Positions 1 to 6,568 of a DNA stretch of 9,978 nt are shown here, one piece after another. Source of the DNA: Propionibacteriaceae bacterium (GTDB taxonomy: Bacteria; Actinomycetota; Actinomycetes; Propionibacteriales; Propionibacteriaceae); contig JAUNUL010000015.1 in assembly GCA_030538175.1 (NCBI GenBank), positions 8,384-18,361 of the forward strand, given 5' to 3'. Position numbers and translations under genes: made by a program. Numbering within the stretch: position 1 is the first letter of the stretch; the number at the start of each line of letters is the position of its first letter. Below the pieces are notes generated by a model, which made no database searches, was not told the DNA's origin, and saw only the letters and a list, made by a program, of their open reading frames with translations.

Positions 1-1521
1 CAGGTGGTTGAAGACGCGGGCGACATCATCGGTGATCACGGGGTTGGAGGTGAGCAGCCCCATGTCCTCATACATCCGCGCGGTTTTGGGGTTGTAGTTG
101 CCGGTGCCGATATGGGCATAGCGGCGCAACCCCTCGGCCTCATCGCGGACGACCAACGACAGCTTGCAGTGGGTCTTGAGCCCGACCATGCCGTAGATGA
201 CGTGGACTCCGTATTTCTCCAACTTCCGGGCCCACGCGATGTTGGCCTGCTCATCGAAGCGGGCCTTGATCTCGACCACCGCGAGCACCTGTTTGCCGGC
301 CTGGGCAGCCTCGATGAGGGCATCGACGATCGGGGAATCCCCCGAGGTGCGATAGAGCGTCTGTTTGATCGCCAACACCTGGGGATCCGCGGCGGCCTGT
401 TCGATGAACCGCTGGACCGACGTGGCGAACGAGTCATAGGGATGCTGCAGCAGCACGTCCCTCTTGCGCAGCGAGGTGAACAGATCCGCCGGCTTCGCGG
501 TTTCCACCTCTGCCAGGTGCGGGTGGGTGATCGGCAGGAAAGCTGGATAGGACAGGTCTTCCCGGTCGATCGACGCCAACGAGAACAGGCCGGTCAGGTC
601 GAGTGGATTCGCCACCCGGAAGACTTCCCGCTCATCGATGTCCAGCTCGTCCAGCAACAGATCCAGGGTCTGATCGTCGATGTCATCCTCAACCTCCAGC
701 CGCACCGGCGGTCGGCCGACCTTGAGGCGCAGCAGCTCCTTCTCGAGGGCGAACAGCAGGTTCTCGGCGTCATCCTCCTCGACCTCGAGGTCCTCGGTGC
801 GGGTCACCCGGAACACGTGGTGGGCGAGCACCTGCATGCCGGAAAACAGCTGGTCAAGATGGTGGGCGATGACATCCTCGAGGGCGACGAACCGCCCCTG
901 GCCGAGCGTGATGAACCGGCTCAGCACGTCCGGCACCTTCACCCGCGCGAACTGCCGCAGCCCCGTGTGGGGATTCCGCAGGAAGACAGCCAGGTTCAGG
1001 GCGAGGCCCGAGATGTACGGGAACGGGTGCGACGGATCGACCGCGAGCGGGGTCAGCACCGGGAAGATCCGTTCGGCGAACAGGACCCGCATCTGGTCCT
1101 TCTCCGCGCCGGTCAGCTCGTCCCAGGTGAGGATGTGGATGCCCTCCTCGGCCAGTGCCGGGCGCACCATCTGGGTGAAGATCCGGGACTGCTCCGCCAT
1201 GAGTTCCTGGGTCCGGCGCAGGATCGCGTCGTGCAGGTCCCGCGGCAGTACGCCGGCAGCGCTCGGCGTCGCCACCCCGGCGGCGATGCGGCGCTTGAGG
1301 CCGGCGACGCGCACCATGAAGAACTCGTCGAGGTTGGAGGCGAAGATGGCCAGGAACTTGGCCCGCTCCAACAGGGGAATGCGGCCCTCATCCTTGGCCA
1401 GAGCCAGGACACGTTCGTTGAACGACAGCCAGGACAGCTCGCGTTCGGCGAAGCGGTCCTCGGGGAGCCAGACCTCATCGGTGCCGACGGCGGTGGGTTC
1501 GGTGGGGGAAGAAACATCCAT
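1..1521 (-). CDS. ppk: Polyphosphate kinase 1, 3' end cut by window edge
   Basis: Ppk1 reversibly transfers the gamma-phosphate of ATP to polyphosphate. The visible 507 codons (no stop before the edge) begin MDVSSPTEP and run through the N-terminal and head domains (around [12 protein letters not shown] and [14 protein letters not shown]) into the first phospholipase-D-like catalytic domain. The autophosphorylated histidine is His451 in LKTHCKL. Arg391 (LYRTSGDSP) and Arg421 (EIKARFDEQ) match E. coli Arg375 and Arg405. The spacings Arg-30-Arg-30-His are the same as in E. coli, where the His is 435. About 200 C-terminal residues, including the second catalytic domain, lie outside the window. 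The ATG is 3 bases after the mshD stop, and an AGGA lies about 12 bases upstream of it, so translation is probably coupled to mshD. Family identity is secure; the missing C-terminus cannot be checked here. Confidence 0.97.
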   Translation of the reverse strand, partial: MDVSSPTEPTAVGTDEVWLPEDRFAERELSWLSFNERVLALAKDEGRIPLLERAKFLAIFASNLDEFFMVRVAGLKRRIAAGVATPSAAGVLPRDLHDAILRRTQELMAEQSRIFTQMVRPALAEEGIHILTWDELTGAEKDQMRVLFAERIFPVLTPLAVDPSHPFPYISGLALNLAVFLRNPHTGLRQFARVKVPDVLSRFITLGQGRFVALEDVIAHHLDQLFSGMQVLAHHVFRVTRTEDLEVEEDDAENLLFALEKELLRLKVGRPPVRLEVEDDIDDQTLDLLLDELDIDEREVFRVANPLDLTGLFSLASIDREDLSYPAFLPITHPHLAEVETAKPADLFTSLRKRDVLLQHPYDSFATSVQRFIEQAAADPQVLAIKQTLYRTSGDSPIVDALIEAAQAGKQVLAVVEIKARFDEQANIAWARKLEKYGVHVIYGMVGLKTHCKLSLVVRDEAEGLRRYAHIGTGNYNPKTARMYEDMGLLTSNPVITDDVARVFNHL

Positions 1522-1524
1522 GGG

Positions 1525-2469
1525 TCAGGCAGTTCCTGGGGTGGGCGACGAATACATCACATCGCGGTTGATGGTCTCGAATCCGGTGGACGCGTAGAGG
1601 TCGACAACATAGCGCTGATCCCCCTCGACATAGAGAATCACCCGTTCCGCACCCCCGGCTGCCAGGTGGGCGAGTCCGCGGGCGAGCAGGGCCCGGCCCA
1701 CACCACCGCCCGCGGCCTCGGGATCGACACCGATCACATAGACCTCCCCGGTCGTCGCGTCATGACGCTTGGTCCAGTGGAAGCCGATCACGCGGTCATC
1801 GCGCGTGGCGATCAACAGGCCCTCGGGGTCGAACCATGGCTCGGCCATCCGCTCGCGCACGTCCGAGTCGGTCATCGCACCCTGCTCCGGGTGGTGGGCG
1901 AACGCACGGCCGTTGACCCGCACCAGGTCGCCCAGGTCCTCCGGGGCGTACGCCCGGATCTCCAGCCCCTCGGGCAGGGCGACATCGGCCGGCAGGTCCG
2001 AACGCAGCCCGCGGGCCATCACCAACAGCTCACGCACCGGGCGATAGCCCAGCGCCGACATCAGCGCGCGGGCCGGGGGCAGATCCCCGAATGACCACAG
2101 CCGCAGGGCGAGCCCTTGGGTGAGGCGGTGGGACCCCGCCTCCTCGCGCGGGTCGAAACCGAGAGCCCGGACCATCGCGGTCGCCACGCCGCGGCGGCGA
2201 TAGCGGGGGTCAACCACCAACTGGGCGACCGGATCGTCGGTGGTGTGGTCGAGAAAGGCATAACCGGCGAGGTCGTCGCCGAGATGGCAGAGCTGGTGGA
2301 CCGTGCCCGGATCGCAGGTGGTGCGACCGATCTCCAGCATCGCTGCCTCGTTGCACGGCGCTACGCCGTCGGCGTTCCGTGCGTTGTCGATGAGTCGGTG
2401 CACCGCCCGGCGCTGTTCGGCGCTGAGGGTCGACACGGTCTCGGGCACGGGCGCTGGGCTGGCGGTCAT
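1525..2469 (-). CDS. mshD: Mycothiol synthase, tandem GNAT acetyltransferase
   Basis: MshD acetylates Cys-GlcN-Ins with acetyl-CoA, the last step of mycothiol synthesis, in the cytoplasm. The 314-residue length agrees with the about 315 residues of the mycobacterial enzyme. Two GNAT domains are visible. The N-terminal one has the acetyl-CoA loop RRRGVA at 91-96 after LVVDPRY. The C-terminal one has IGVDPEAAGGGVGRALL (loop AGGGVG at 253-258), followed by LYVEGDQRYVVDLYASTGF. In the C-terminal loop the usual first Gln/Arg of Q/R-x-x-G-x-G/A is Ala, which is a mild oddity. I chose the ATG at 2469 (MTASPAPVPE). The frame stays open to an ATG at 2559, but that extension runs into the upstream sulfur-carrier gene and encodes a low-complexity Arg/Ser/Pro stretch. 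The gene lies between the sulfur-carrier gene and ppk, and glnR is close by, as in mycobacteria. Confidence 0.93.
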   Translation of the reverse strand: MTASPAPVPETVSTLSAEQRRAVHRLIDNARNADGVAPCNEAAMLEIGRTTCDPGTVHQLCHLGDDLAGYAFLDHTTDDPVAQLVVDPRYRRRGVATAMVRALGFDPREEAGSHRLTQGLALRLWSFGDLPPARALMSALGYRPVRELLVMARGLRSDLPADVALPEGLEIRAYAPEDLGDLVRVNGRAFAHHPEQGAMTDSDVRERMAEPWFDPEGLLIATRDDRVIGFHWTKRHDATTGEVYVIGVDPEAAGGGVGRALLARGLAHLAAGGAERVILYVEGDQRYVVDLYASTGFETINRDVMYSSPTPGTA

Positions 2470-2489
2470 GCGGCGTACGTTATCGGACT

Positions 2490-2542
2490 GTGCGGTCAGC
2501 CGCCGGCGAAAGCTCGGCGCCGTGCGGTCAGCCGCCGGCGAA
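2490..2542. repeat. 21-bp direct repeat at the 3' end of the sulfur-carrier gene
   Basis: An identical 21-base string lies at 2490-2510 and 2522-2542 (32-bp period). On the minus strand it reads TTCGCCGGCGGCTGACCGCA plus one further C. The right copy encodes the last four residues (FAGG) and stop codon of the sulfur-carrier gene. The left copy lies between that gene and mshD. The flanks do not match, so this is not a perfect 32-bp tandem duplication. A shorter shared core, CGGTCAGCC, occurs a third time at 2572-2580 inside the gene. Role unknown; it may be a local duplication left by replication slippage. Confidence 0.85.
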
Positions 2543-2779
2543 CGGGGGCAGGACTTCAACCTGGACCGGTTCGGTCAGCCCGGCGGTGCGTTCCGCGTCG
2601 GGAAGGCGGCGACCATCCACGAGTATGCTGCTGATCCCGATGACGCGCTGGAGGTCCGGTCCCCGCCGTTCGCCTGCGTCGGCGAGGGCCATCGCGACCG
2701 TGGTCGCCTCGACGGTTTCCTGGTCAACGCCAGCAGCGGCGGCAGCACCTGCCCAATAGCGGATCGAAACGGCAACCAT
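2528..2779 (-). CDS. MoaD/ThiS-family sulfur-carrier-like protein
   Basis: An 83-residue protein of the ubiquitin-like MoaD/ThiS fold. It starts [19 protein letters not shown], has a mid-protein [16 protein letters not shown] (the usual strand before the last turn) and ends [10 protein letters not shown]. The C-terminal Gly-Gly is the hallmark: in this family it is adenylated by an E1-like enzyme and converted to a thiocarboxylate that delivers sulfur to molybdopterin, thiazole or other products. No partner enzyme (MoaE, MoeB, ThiF, rhodanese) is in the window, so the pathway is undetermined. I chose the ATG at 2779 because AAGGA lies about 8 bases upstream. An in-frame ATG at 2788 would add only MRA and has its purine tract too close. 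It precedes mshD by 58 bp on the same strand and is divergent from glnR. Confidence 0.82.
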   Translation of the reverse strand: MVAVSIRYWAGAAAAAGVDQETVEATTVAMALADAGERRGPDLQRVIGISSILVDGRRLPDAERTAGLTEPVQVEVLPPFAGG

Positions 2780-2808
2780 GGCCCGCATCCTTGCATGGGA
2801 GATTCCTG

Positions 2809-3453
2809 ATGGCGCACCTGCTCCTGCTCACCCGGGACACCGCCACCTCCGCTGAGATCCTCCCGGCGCTCGGTCTGCTGTCCCATCAGGTATCGGTGGC
2901 CCAATTGGAGATCACGAGCCTGCTCAAGGTCGACCCGGATGTGGTCGTGATCGATGCCCGGGTCGATCTGGCCGGTGCTCGTTCCCTGTGTCGTACGCTG
3001 CGCGCCGCGGGCAGTGGTTTGCCGGCGATGTTGGTCGTCACCGAGGGTGGGCTCGCGGCGCTGTCGCCGGAGTGGGTGCCGCAGGATTTCGTGCTGGTCA
3101 CCGCGGGCCCTGCGGAGCTGGAGGCCCGGATCCGGCTGCTGCTGGCGGAGTCCGCCGATGAAGTGATCCGTGCCGGCCGGTTGCAGATCGACGAGTCTGC
3201 GTACACCGCCCGGCTCGATGGGATGCGGTTGGATCTCACCTACACCGAGTTCGAATTGCTGCGGTTCTTCGCCGCACATCCCGGGCGGGTGTTCGGGCGG
3301 GATCAGCTGTTGAGCGAAGTGTGGGGGCACGACTATTTCGGCGGCACCCGGACCGTCGACGTCCACGTGCGGCGGCTGCGCGCAAAACTCGGCGATGCGG
3401 ACTCACTCATCGGGACCGTACGCAACGTGGGCTATCGGTTCGATCCCCGCTGA
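2809..3453 (+). CDS. glnR: GlnR-type atypical response regulator (nitrogen control)
   Basis: A 214-residue transcription factor of the OmpR/PhoB winged-helix class that strongly resembles actinobacterial GlnR, the global regulator of nitrogen assimilation genes such as glnA and amtB. The N-terminal domain begins [10 protein letters not shown], continues [13 protein letters not shown] and contains [11 protein letters not shown], all characteristic of GlnR. Asp49 in [10 protein letters not shown] sits where GlnR proteins have their conserved but non-phosphorylated Asp50; the rest of the usual acidic phosphorylation pocket is not apparent. The DNA-binding domain starts near residue 141 ([11 protein letters not shown]) and includes [18 protein letters not shown] and the final wing [11 protein letters not shown] chose the ATG at 2809 because GGGAGA lies 6 bases upstream and MAHLLLL matches family N-termini; an upstream in-frame ATG at 2791 would add MHGRFL. 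Only 29 bp separate it from the divergent sulfur-carrier start, so its promoter probably lies within that gene. No histidine kinase is nearby, as expected for this orphan regulator. Confidence 0.9.
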   Translation: MAHLLLLTRDTATSAEILPALGLLSHQVSVAQLEITSLLKVDPDVVVIDARVDLAGARSLCRTLRAAGSGLPAMLVVTEGGLAALSPEWVPQDFVLVTAGPAELEARIRLLLAESADEVIRAGRLQIDESAYTARLDGMRLDLTYTEFELLRFFAAHPGRVFGRDQLLSEVWGHDYFGGTRTVDVHVRRLRAKLGDADSLIGTVRNVGYRFDPR

Positions 3454-3468
3454 CCCTGCCGCGGTCAG
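3450..3468. terminator. Possible bidirectional hairpin between convergent glnR and dtd
   Basis: CTGACC at 3450-3455 and GGTCAG at 3463-3468 form a 6-bp stem with a 7-base loop. Each arm contains the stop codon of one of the two convergent genes (glnR TGA at 3451-3453, dtd TGA at 3467-3465). There is no T-tract on either side, so this is not a classic intrinsic terminator. It may be a weak or stem-only terminator, or a coincidence of both genes ending in similar codons. Confidence 0.3.
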
Positions 3469-3893
3469 TCGAGCTCAAGAACCAAGGTCACCGGGCCGTC
3501 GTTCACCAACGACACCGCCATGTCCGCGCCGAAGATCCCGGTCTCCACGTGGGCACCCAGCGTACGCAATGCGGTCACGAACGCCTCGACCAATGGCTCG
3601 CTCACCGCGCCCGGGGCGGCCGCGCTCCAGGACGGCCGGCGACCCTTGCGGGTGTCGGCGTACAGGGTGAACTGGGAGACGACCAACAGCGGGGCGTCAA
3701 TATCGGACGCGGACTGTTCGTCGGCGAGGATCCGCAGCTTCCAGACCTTGTCGGCCAGCCGGTCGGCGATCTCGGGGGTGTCGGTATGCGTCGCACCGAC
3801 CAGCACGACCAGACCCGCGCCGGGCAGCCGCCCGACGACCTCGCCCGCGACCCGCACCTCGGCCTCAGCAGCGCGCTGGACGACGACCTTCAC
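3465..3893 (-). CDS. dtd: D-aminoacyl-tRNA deacylase
   Basis: DTD removes D-amino acids (for example D-Tyr) and misattached Gly from tRNA in the cytoplasm, protecting translation fidelity. The 142-residue length is near the usual 145. The two signature motifs are present: SQFTLYA at 73-79 and the Gly-cisPro motif in NDGPVTL (Gly133-Pro134), which builds the chirality-selective active site of the dimer. The start is GTG at 3893 ([13 protein letters not shown]), supported by GAGGAG 6 bases upstream. That ribosome binding site overlaps the stop codon of the upstream membrane-protein gene, 10 bases away, which indicates co-transcription and probably coupled translation. The gene converges on glnR with 11 bases between stops. 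Confidence 0.95.
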   Translation of the reverse strand: MKVVVQRAAEAEVRVAGEVVGRLPGAGLVVLVGATHTDTPEIADRLADKVWKLRILADEQSASDIDAPLLVVSQFTLYADTRKGRRPSWSAAAPGAVSEPLVEAFVTALRTLGAHVETGIFGADMAVSLVNDGPVTLVLELD

Positions 3894-3903
3894 GACAGGC
3901 TCC

Positions 3904-4767
3904 TCACGGTGAGACCAGGAAGATGGGCAGCAGGCCCGGATTGTGGGCGTGCACGATCGCCAGGAAAACCACCACGTCGAACAGCAGGTGCACGATCAGC
4001 ACATAGAGCAGCGAACCGGTCTTGCCAAAGATATAGCCCTGCAGCAGCGCGAACGGTGCGGTGATCCACGGCCCCCATTCGCGATAGCCGAGCTCCCACA
4101 GGAATGACACGAAGATCGTGGCCTGCAGGATGTTGGCCAGCCAGACCGGGAAGTGCCGGCGCAGCAGTGCGAAACACGTGCAGATGAAGAACAGCTCGTC
4201 CCAGGTGCCGACGAAGTTCACGCCGATGAAGAACCGGACGATCTCGCTGGTGTCGGTGATGTGCGGCCAGTTCAGGTACGCACCTGAGCTGATGAAATAG
4301 AACGGCAGGATCAGCCAACCCAGGAACGGCACCAGGAACAGATAGCTCTTCTCGATCCGCGTCCACTTGCGCCCGGTGATCAGCGGGAACCGGATTGCCC
4401 GCCGCTTGAACACGAGCCGATCGATCAGCACTGGGGCCAGCACAGCCGCCAACAGCACCGACCCGATCCGGAAGAACGACGGCCAGCTCACGTCCGCCTC
4501 GACCGAGGTCAGCGATACGATGAAGATGCCGATGCCGATCAGGCCAAGATCCTTGAGCAACTCCCGGTTGACCCGGGCGGCCAGACCCAGCCCCGCGGCG
4601 AGCAGGGCGTACCCCACCAGCAACCACGTCAACGACCATTGGGGCCAGGCGAACCGGAAGCCGAACATGAACAGTGCCGAGAGCGCAACGAGGACTGCGG
4701 AGGCCACGTGACTCTTCGGCGGGGACAACACCTCGTCACCGACCGCCTGCTCCATGTGCGTCAGCAT
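3904..4767 (-). CDS. CPBP-like integral membrane protein with degenerate protease motifs
   Basis: A polytopic membrane protein of about 287 residues with roughly seven to eight hydrophobic segments; the first spans about residues 21-40 and the second about 47-67. The C-terminal half resembles CPBP (CAAX processing/bacteriocin protection, Abi) intramembrane proteases: [16 protein letters not shown], then [12 protein letters not shown], then [10 protein letters not shown]. Active members have EExxxR, FxxxH and HxxxN/D. Here Asp190-Glu191 is followed by Leu-Phe-Phe-Ile with no Arg in the expected place, the second motif has no His (Trp224-Glu225 instead), and only His260-Asp264 is intact. The protein may be non-proteolytic or a divergent subfamily. 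The start is uncertain: ATG at 4767 ([13 protein letters not shown]) or ATG at 4755 (MEQAVGDEV), neither with a good Shine-Dalgarno. The frame stays open further upstream, but only as a shadow of plus-strand genes. It is followed closely by dtd. Substrate unknown. Confidence 0.72.
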   Translation of the reverse strand: MLTHMEQAVGDEVLSPPKSHVASAVLVALSALFMFGFRFAWPQWSLTWLLVGYALLAAGLGLAARVNRELLKDLGLIGIGIFIVSLTSVEADVSWPSFFRIGSVLLAAVLAPVLIDRLVFKRRAIRFPLITGRKWTRIEKSYLFLVPFLGWLILPFYFISSGAYLNWPHITDTSEIVRFFIGVNFVGTWDELFFICTCFALLRRHFPVWLANILQATIFVSFLWELGYREWGPWITAPFALLQGYIFGKTGSLLYVLIVHLLFDVVVFLAIVHAHNPGLLPIFLVSP

Positions 4768-4785
4768 GCCATCTTTTTTCTCAAC

Positions 4786-4791
4786 TAGGCT
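4786..4791 (+). promoter_or_regulatory. Candidate -10 element for a leaderless transcript
   Basis: TAGGCT fits the actinobacterial TANNNT -10 consensus and ends 6 bases before the GTG start at 4798, so transcription would begin at or next to the start codon. I see no convincing -35 at 16-18 bp spacing. The 30-bp gap between the divergent starts at 4767 and 4798 is too short for two conventional promoters with leaders, which favours this reading. Confidence 0.4.
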
Positions 4792-4797
4792 GGCCGG

Positions 4798-4986
4798 GTG
4801 CTCCCACTGATCACTCCTGGCGAGGTCCACACCTGGCTGCTCGTCGCGCTCGCGGTCGCCTGCGGGATCGCGATGGTGCTGGCCGCGGTGCGGATCGTTC
4901 GGGGGCGTACGCCGCGGGCGGAGTTGATCCCCCTGGTCACCGAGCCTCACTCGGACGCCGACCTGCCGGATGACCCCAATGCCTGA
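4798..4986 (+). CDS. Small single-pass membrane protein, unknown function
   Basis: A 62-codon reading frame starting with GTG (VLPLITPGEVHTWLLV). Residues about 13-33 form one hydrophobic helix (WLLVALAVACGIAMVLAAV), followed by a basic stretch RIVRGRTPR and an acidic, proline-rich tail ending DDPNA. By the positive-inside rule the C-terminal part probably faces the cytoplasm. I do not recognise a family. An AGG lies 8 bases before the GTG, but the position of TAGGCT suggests leaderless translation. It precedes the barrel-protein gene by 31 bases on the same strand, so it may be the first gene of that transcript. Codon use is like its neighbours (G/C-rich third positions), which supports real coding despite the small size. 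Confidence 0.62.
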   Translation: MLPLITPGEVHTWLLVALAVACGIAMVLAAVRIVRGRTPRAELIPLVTEPHSDADLPDDPNA

Positions 4987-5017
4987 TCCCACCCACTGAC
5001 TTGATGAGGACCAAACG

Positions 5018-5554
5018 ATGACCGACGACCAGCAGGGCAGCCTGGACTTCACCTTCCCAGAGGGCATGGATCCGTCCCTGCGGGGCCTGTCCTGGTTGAT
5101 CGGGCACTGGGAGGGCCACGGCCACACCCAATGGCCCGGTGCCGGCGATCGCCGGGTGCTGCAGCAGATCGACTTCTCCCACACCGGTGAGGCCTATCTG
5201 CACTATCTGCTCCAGGCTTTCGTCGATGAGGACGGCAAGCCCGGCCAGCCGTTGGTGATGGAGTCCGGCTTCTGGATCCCGGGTGAGAAGAACACGGTCA
5301 TGGCCGTGATCTGCAATCCCGAGGGCGTCGCGGCGAGCTGGCACGGCACGATCACCGGCCTGCAGTCCACGCCCGGGGGTGAGCTCGCCACCAAGATTGA
5401 CCTGACCACCGACGCCGTCCTGAGCCAGGGCACGCACACGGCCGGGAGTCGGATGTATGGCTATATCGGCGGCAAGCTGCTGTTCGCCGTCGACCGGGCG
5501 GACACCGACGTGCCGTTGCAGCCGTGGCTGTCAGGGGAGCTGGTCCGCAAATGA
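5018..5554 (+). CDS. Nitrobindin/FABP-like beta-barrel protein (THAP4-type domain)
   Basis: A 178-residue cytoplasmic protein of the ten-stranded barrel family known as DUF1794, THAP4-like haem-binding or FABP-like. The N-terminal signature GxWxGxG is visible as GHWEGHG at residues 29-35. Further family-like strands are EAYLHYLLQAFVDEDGKP and MESGFWIPG. Nitrobindins bind haem through a His in a C-terminal helix, typically LQ-x-H-L. Here the corresponding stretch is PLQPWLSGELVRK, with Trp170 at that place, so haem binding is doubtful; the protein may bind another ligand, as proposed for the mycobacterial Rv0813c-type relatives. The ATG has AGGA 7 bases upstream. Its stop overlaps the next ATG (ATGA at 5551-5554), showing translational coupling with YgfZ. 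This pairing recurs near glnR in other actinobacteria, as far as I recall. Confidence 0.85.
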   Translation: MTDDQQGSLDFTFPEGMDPSLRGLSWLIGHWEGHGHTQWPGAGDRRVLQQIDFSHTGEAYLHYLLQAFVDEDGKPGQPLVMESGFWIPGEKNTVMAVICNPEGVAASWHGTITGLQSTPGGELATKIDLTTDAVLSQGTHTAGSRMYGYIGGKLLFAVDRADTDVPLQPWLSGELVRK

Positions 5555-6537
5555 GCCGCGTCGAGGTCGAGACCGGGCCGGATGCCGGCGCGGCCTGGCA
5601 CTACGGCGACCCGATCGGTGAGCAGCGGATGCTGGCCGAGGGGCGGGGCGCGGTGCTGCTCGACCACCGGGATGTCATCTCGATCTCCGGACCCGATCGG
5701 CTGGACTGGTTGCACGCGCTGACGACCCAACATCTCAGCGACCTGGCCCCGGGGGTGGGCACGACCGCGTTGCTGCTGTCCCCGCAGGGGCACATCGAGC
5801 ATGTGCTCTATGGCGTGGACGACGGTGAGGTCTTCTGGGCGCACACCGAGCCAGGCCATGGCGAGGCGTTGGTGCAGTGGCTGCAGCGGATGATCTTCAT
5901 GCGTCGGGTCGAGGTGGCGTTGCGTACGCCGGATCTCGCGGTTGTCTGGCAGCCCGGTCCGGCGCCGGCCGGGCCGCGGATCACCCGGGCGGGTGCGGAC
6001 TCCCTCGGTGGCCATGAGTCCTTCGTGCCCCGCGACCACGTGGACGACTTCCTGGTGCAGGTGGGTGATGGTGAGCCCGCGCGCTTGGCGGGCATGTGGG
6101 CGTACGAAGCGCTGCGGATCGCGGCCGGCGTGCCCAGGGTCTTCGTTGACACCGATGCCCGCACCATCCCGAACGAGCTCGGAGTGATCGAGGTCGCGGT
6201 GCATCTGGAGAAGGGGTGCTATCGCGGCCAGGAAACGGTGGCCCGCGTCCACACGCTGGGGCGGCCGCCGCGCCGATTGGTGTTGCTGCACTTGGATGGG
6301 TCGATGGAGGAATTGCCCGCCGTGGGCGCGGAGCTGCGGCTGGCCGGGCAACCGGACGGGCGCGCGCTCGGGTTCGTCGGCAGCACGGCGCGCCACTACG
6401 AGCTCGGTCCGATTGGGCTAGGGTTGGTGAAGCGCAACACTGCCGTCGACGCGACGCTTCAGGCCGAGGGGATTGCGGCCGCCCAGGAGCCACTCGTGGA
6501 CCCCGAGGTGGGATTGCACATCAAGCCGAGGCTGTGA
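5551..6537 (+). CDS. ygfZ: YgfZ/GcvT-like folate-binding protein
   Basis: A 328-residue protein of the YgfZ family, related to the aminomethyltransferase GcvT. YgfZ uses tetrahydrofolate to support the assembly or repair of certain iron-sulfur enzymes. The diagnostic segment KGCYRGQE is present, with the conserved cysteine at residue 223, followed by RVHTLGRPPRRLV. The N-terminal half contains the family pattern VLLDHRDVISISGPDRLDWLHALTTQ (split across residues about 30-55), and ALLLSPQGHIEHVLY. The C-terminal barrel includes ALGFVGSTARHY. The start ATG overlaps the previous gene's stop by ATGA; a longer in-frame start at 5524 would overlap that gene by 31 bases and is unlikely. Which iron-sulfur proteins it serves cannot be told from here. 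Confidence 0.93.
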   Translation: MSRVEVETGPDAGAAWHYGDPIGEQRMLAEGRGAVLLDHRDVISISGPDRLDWLHALTTQHLSDLAPGVGTTALLLSPQGHIEHVLYGVDDGEVFWAHTEPGHGEALVQWLQRMIFMRRVEVALRTPDLAVVWQPGPAPAGPRITRAGADSLGGHESFVPRDHVDDFLVQVGDGEPARLAGMWAYEALRIAAGVPRVFVDTDARTIPNELGVIEVAVHLEKGCYRGQETVARVHTLGRPPRRLVLLHLDGSMEELPAVGAELRLAGQPDGRALGFVGSTARHYELGPIGLGLVKRNTAVDATLQAEGIAAAQEPLVDPEVGLHIKPRL

Positions 6538-6561
6538 CCCGGCCAACACGGACGCTAGGGT
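6533..6561 (+). promoter_or_regulatory. Candidate promoter for the mutase-phosphorylase pair, leaderless
   Basis: TGTGAC at 6533-6538 (a fair match to TTGACN) and TAGGGT at 6556-6561 (TANNNT) are separated by 17 bp. The -10 ends 7 bases before the GTG at 6569, so the transcript would begin at the start codon. The -35 box overlaps the ygfZ stop codon. There is no Shine-Dalgarno in the gap. This predicts that the two sugar-phosphate genes are transcribed apart from the fabp-ygfZ unit. Confidence 0.45.
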
Positions 6562-6568
6562 CGGACCT

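Noticed and set aside
4..2094. A 696-codon open frame on the plus strand
   Set aside because: It lies antisense to ppk and mshD, both of which show clear family motifs, and its protein has a composition (rich in Gly, Arg, His, Gln, Asp) typical of high-GC antisense frames with no recognisable domain.
2470..2559. A 30-residue N-terminal extension of MshD
   Set aside because: It would overlap the sulfur-carrier gene and cover the repeat; the 314-residue form agrees with the known family length.
3321..4064. A 247-codon plus-strand frame across the glnR 3' end and dtd
   Set aside because: It is out of frame with glnR and antisense to dtd and the membrane-protein gene; the protein is Arg/Gly/Pro-rich without a recognisable family.
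3904..5184. A 426-codon version of the CPBP-like protein
   Set aside because: The first 140 or so codons are antisense to the small membrane protein and the barrel gene and look like non-coding frame. The hydrophobic, protein-like sequence begins only after the ATG at 4767.
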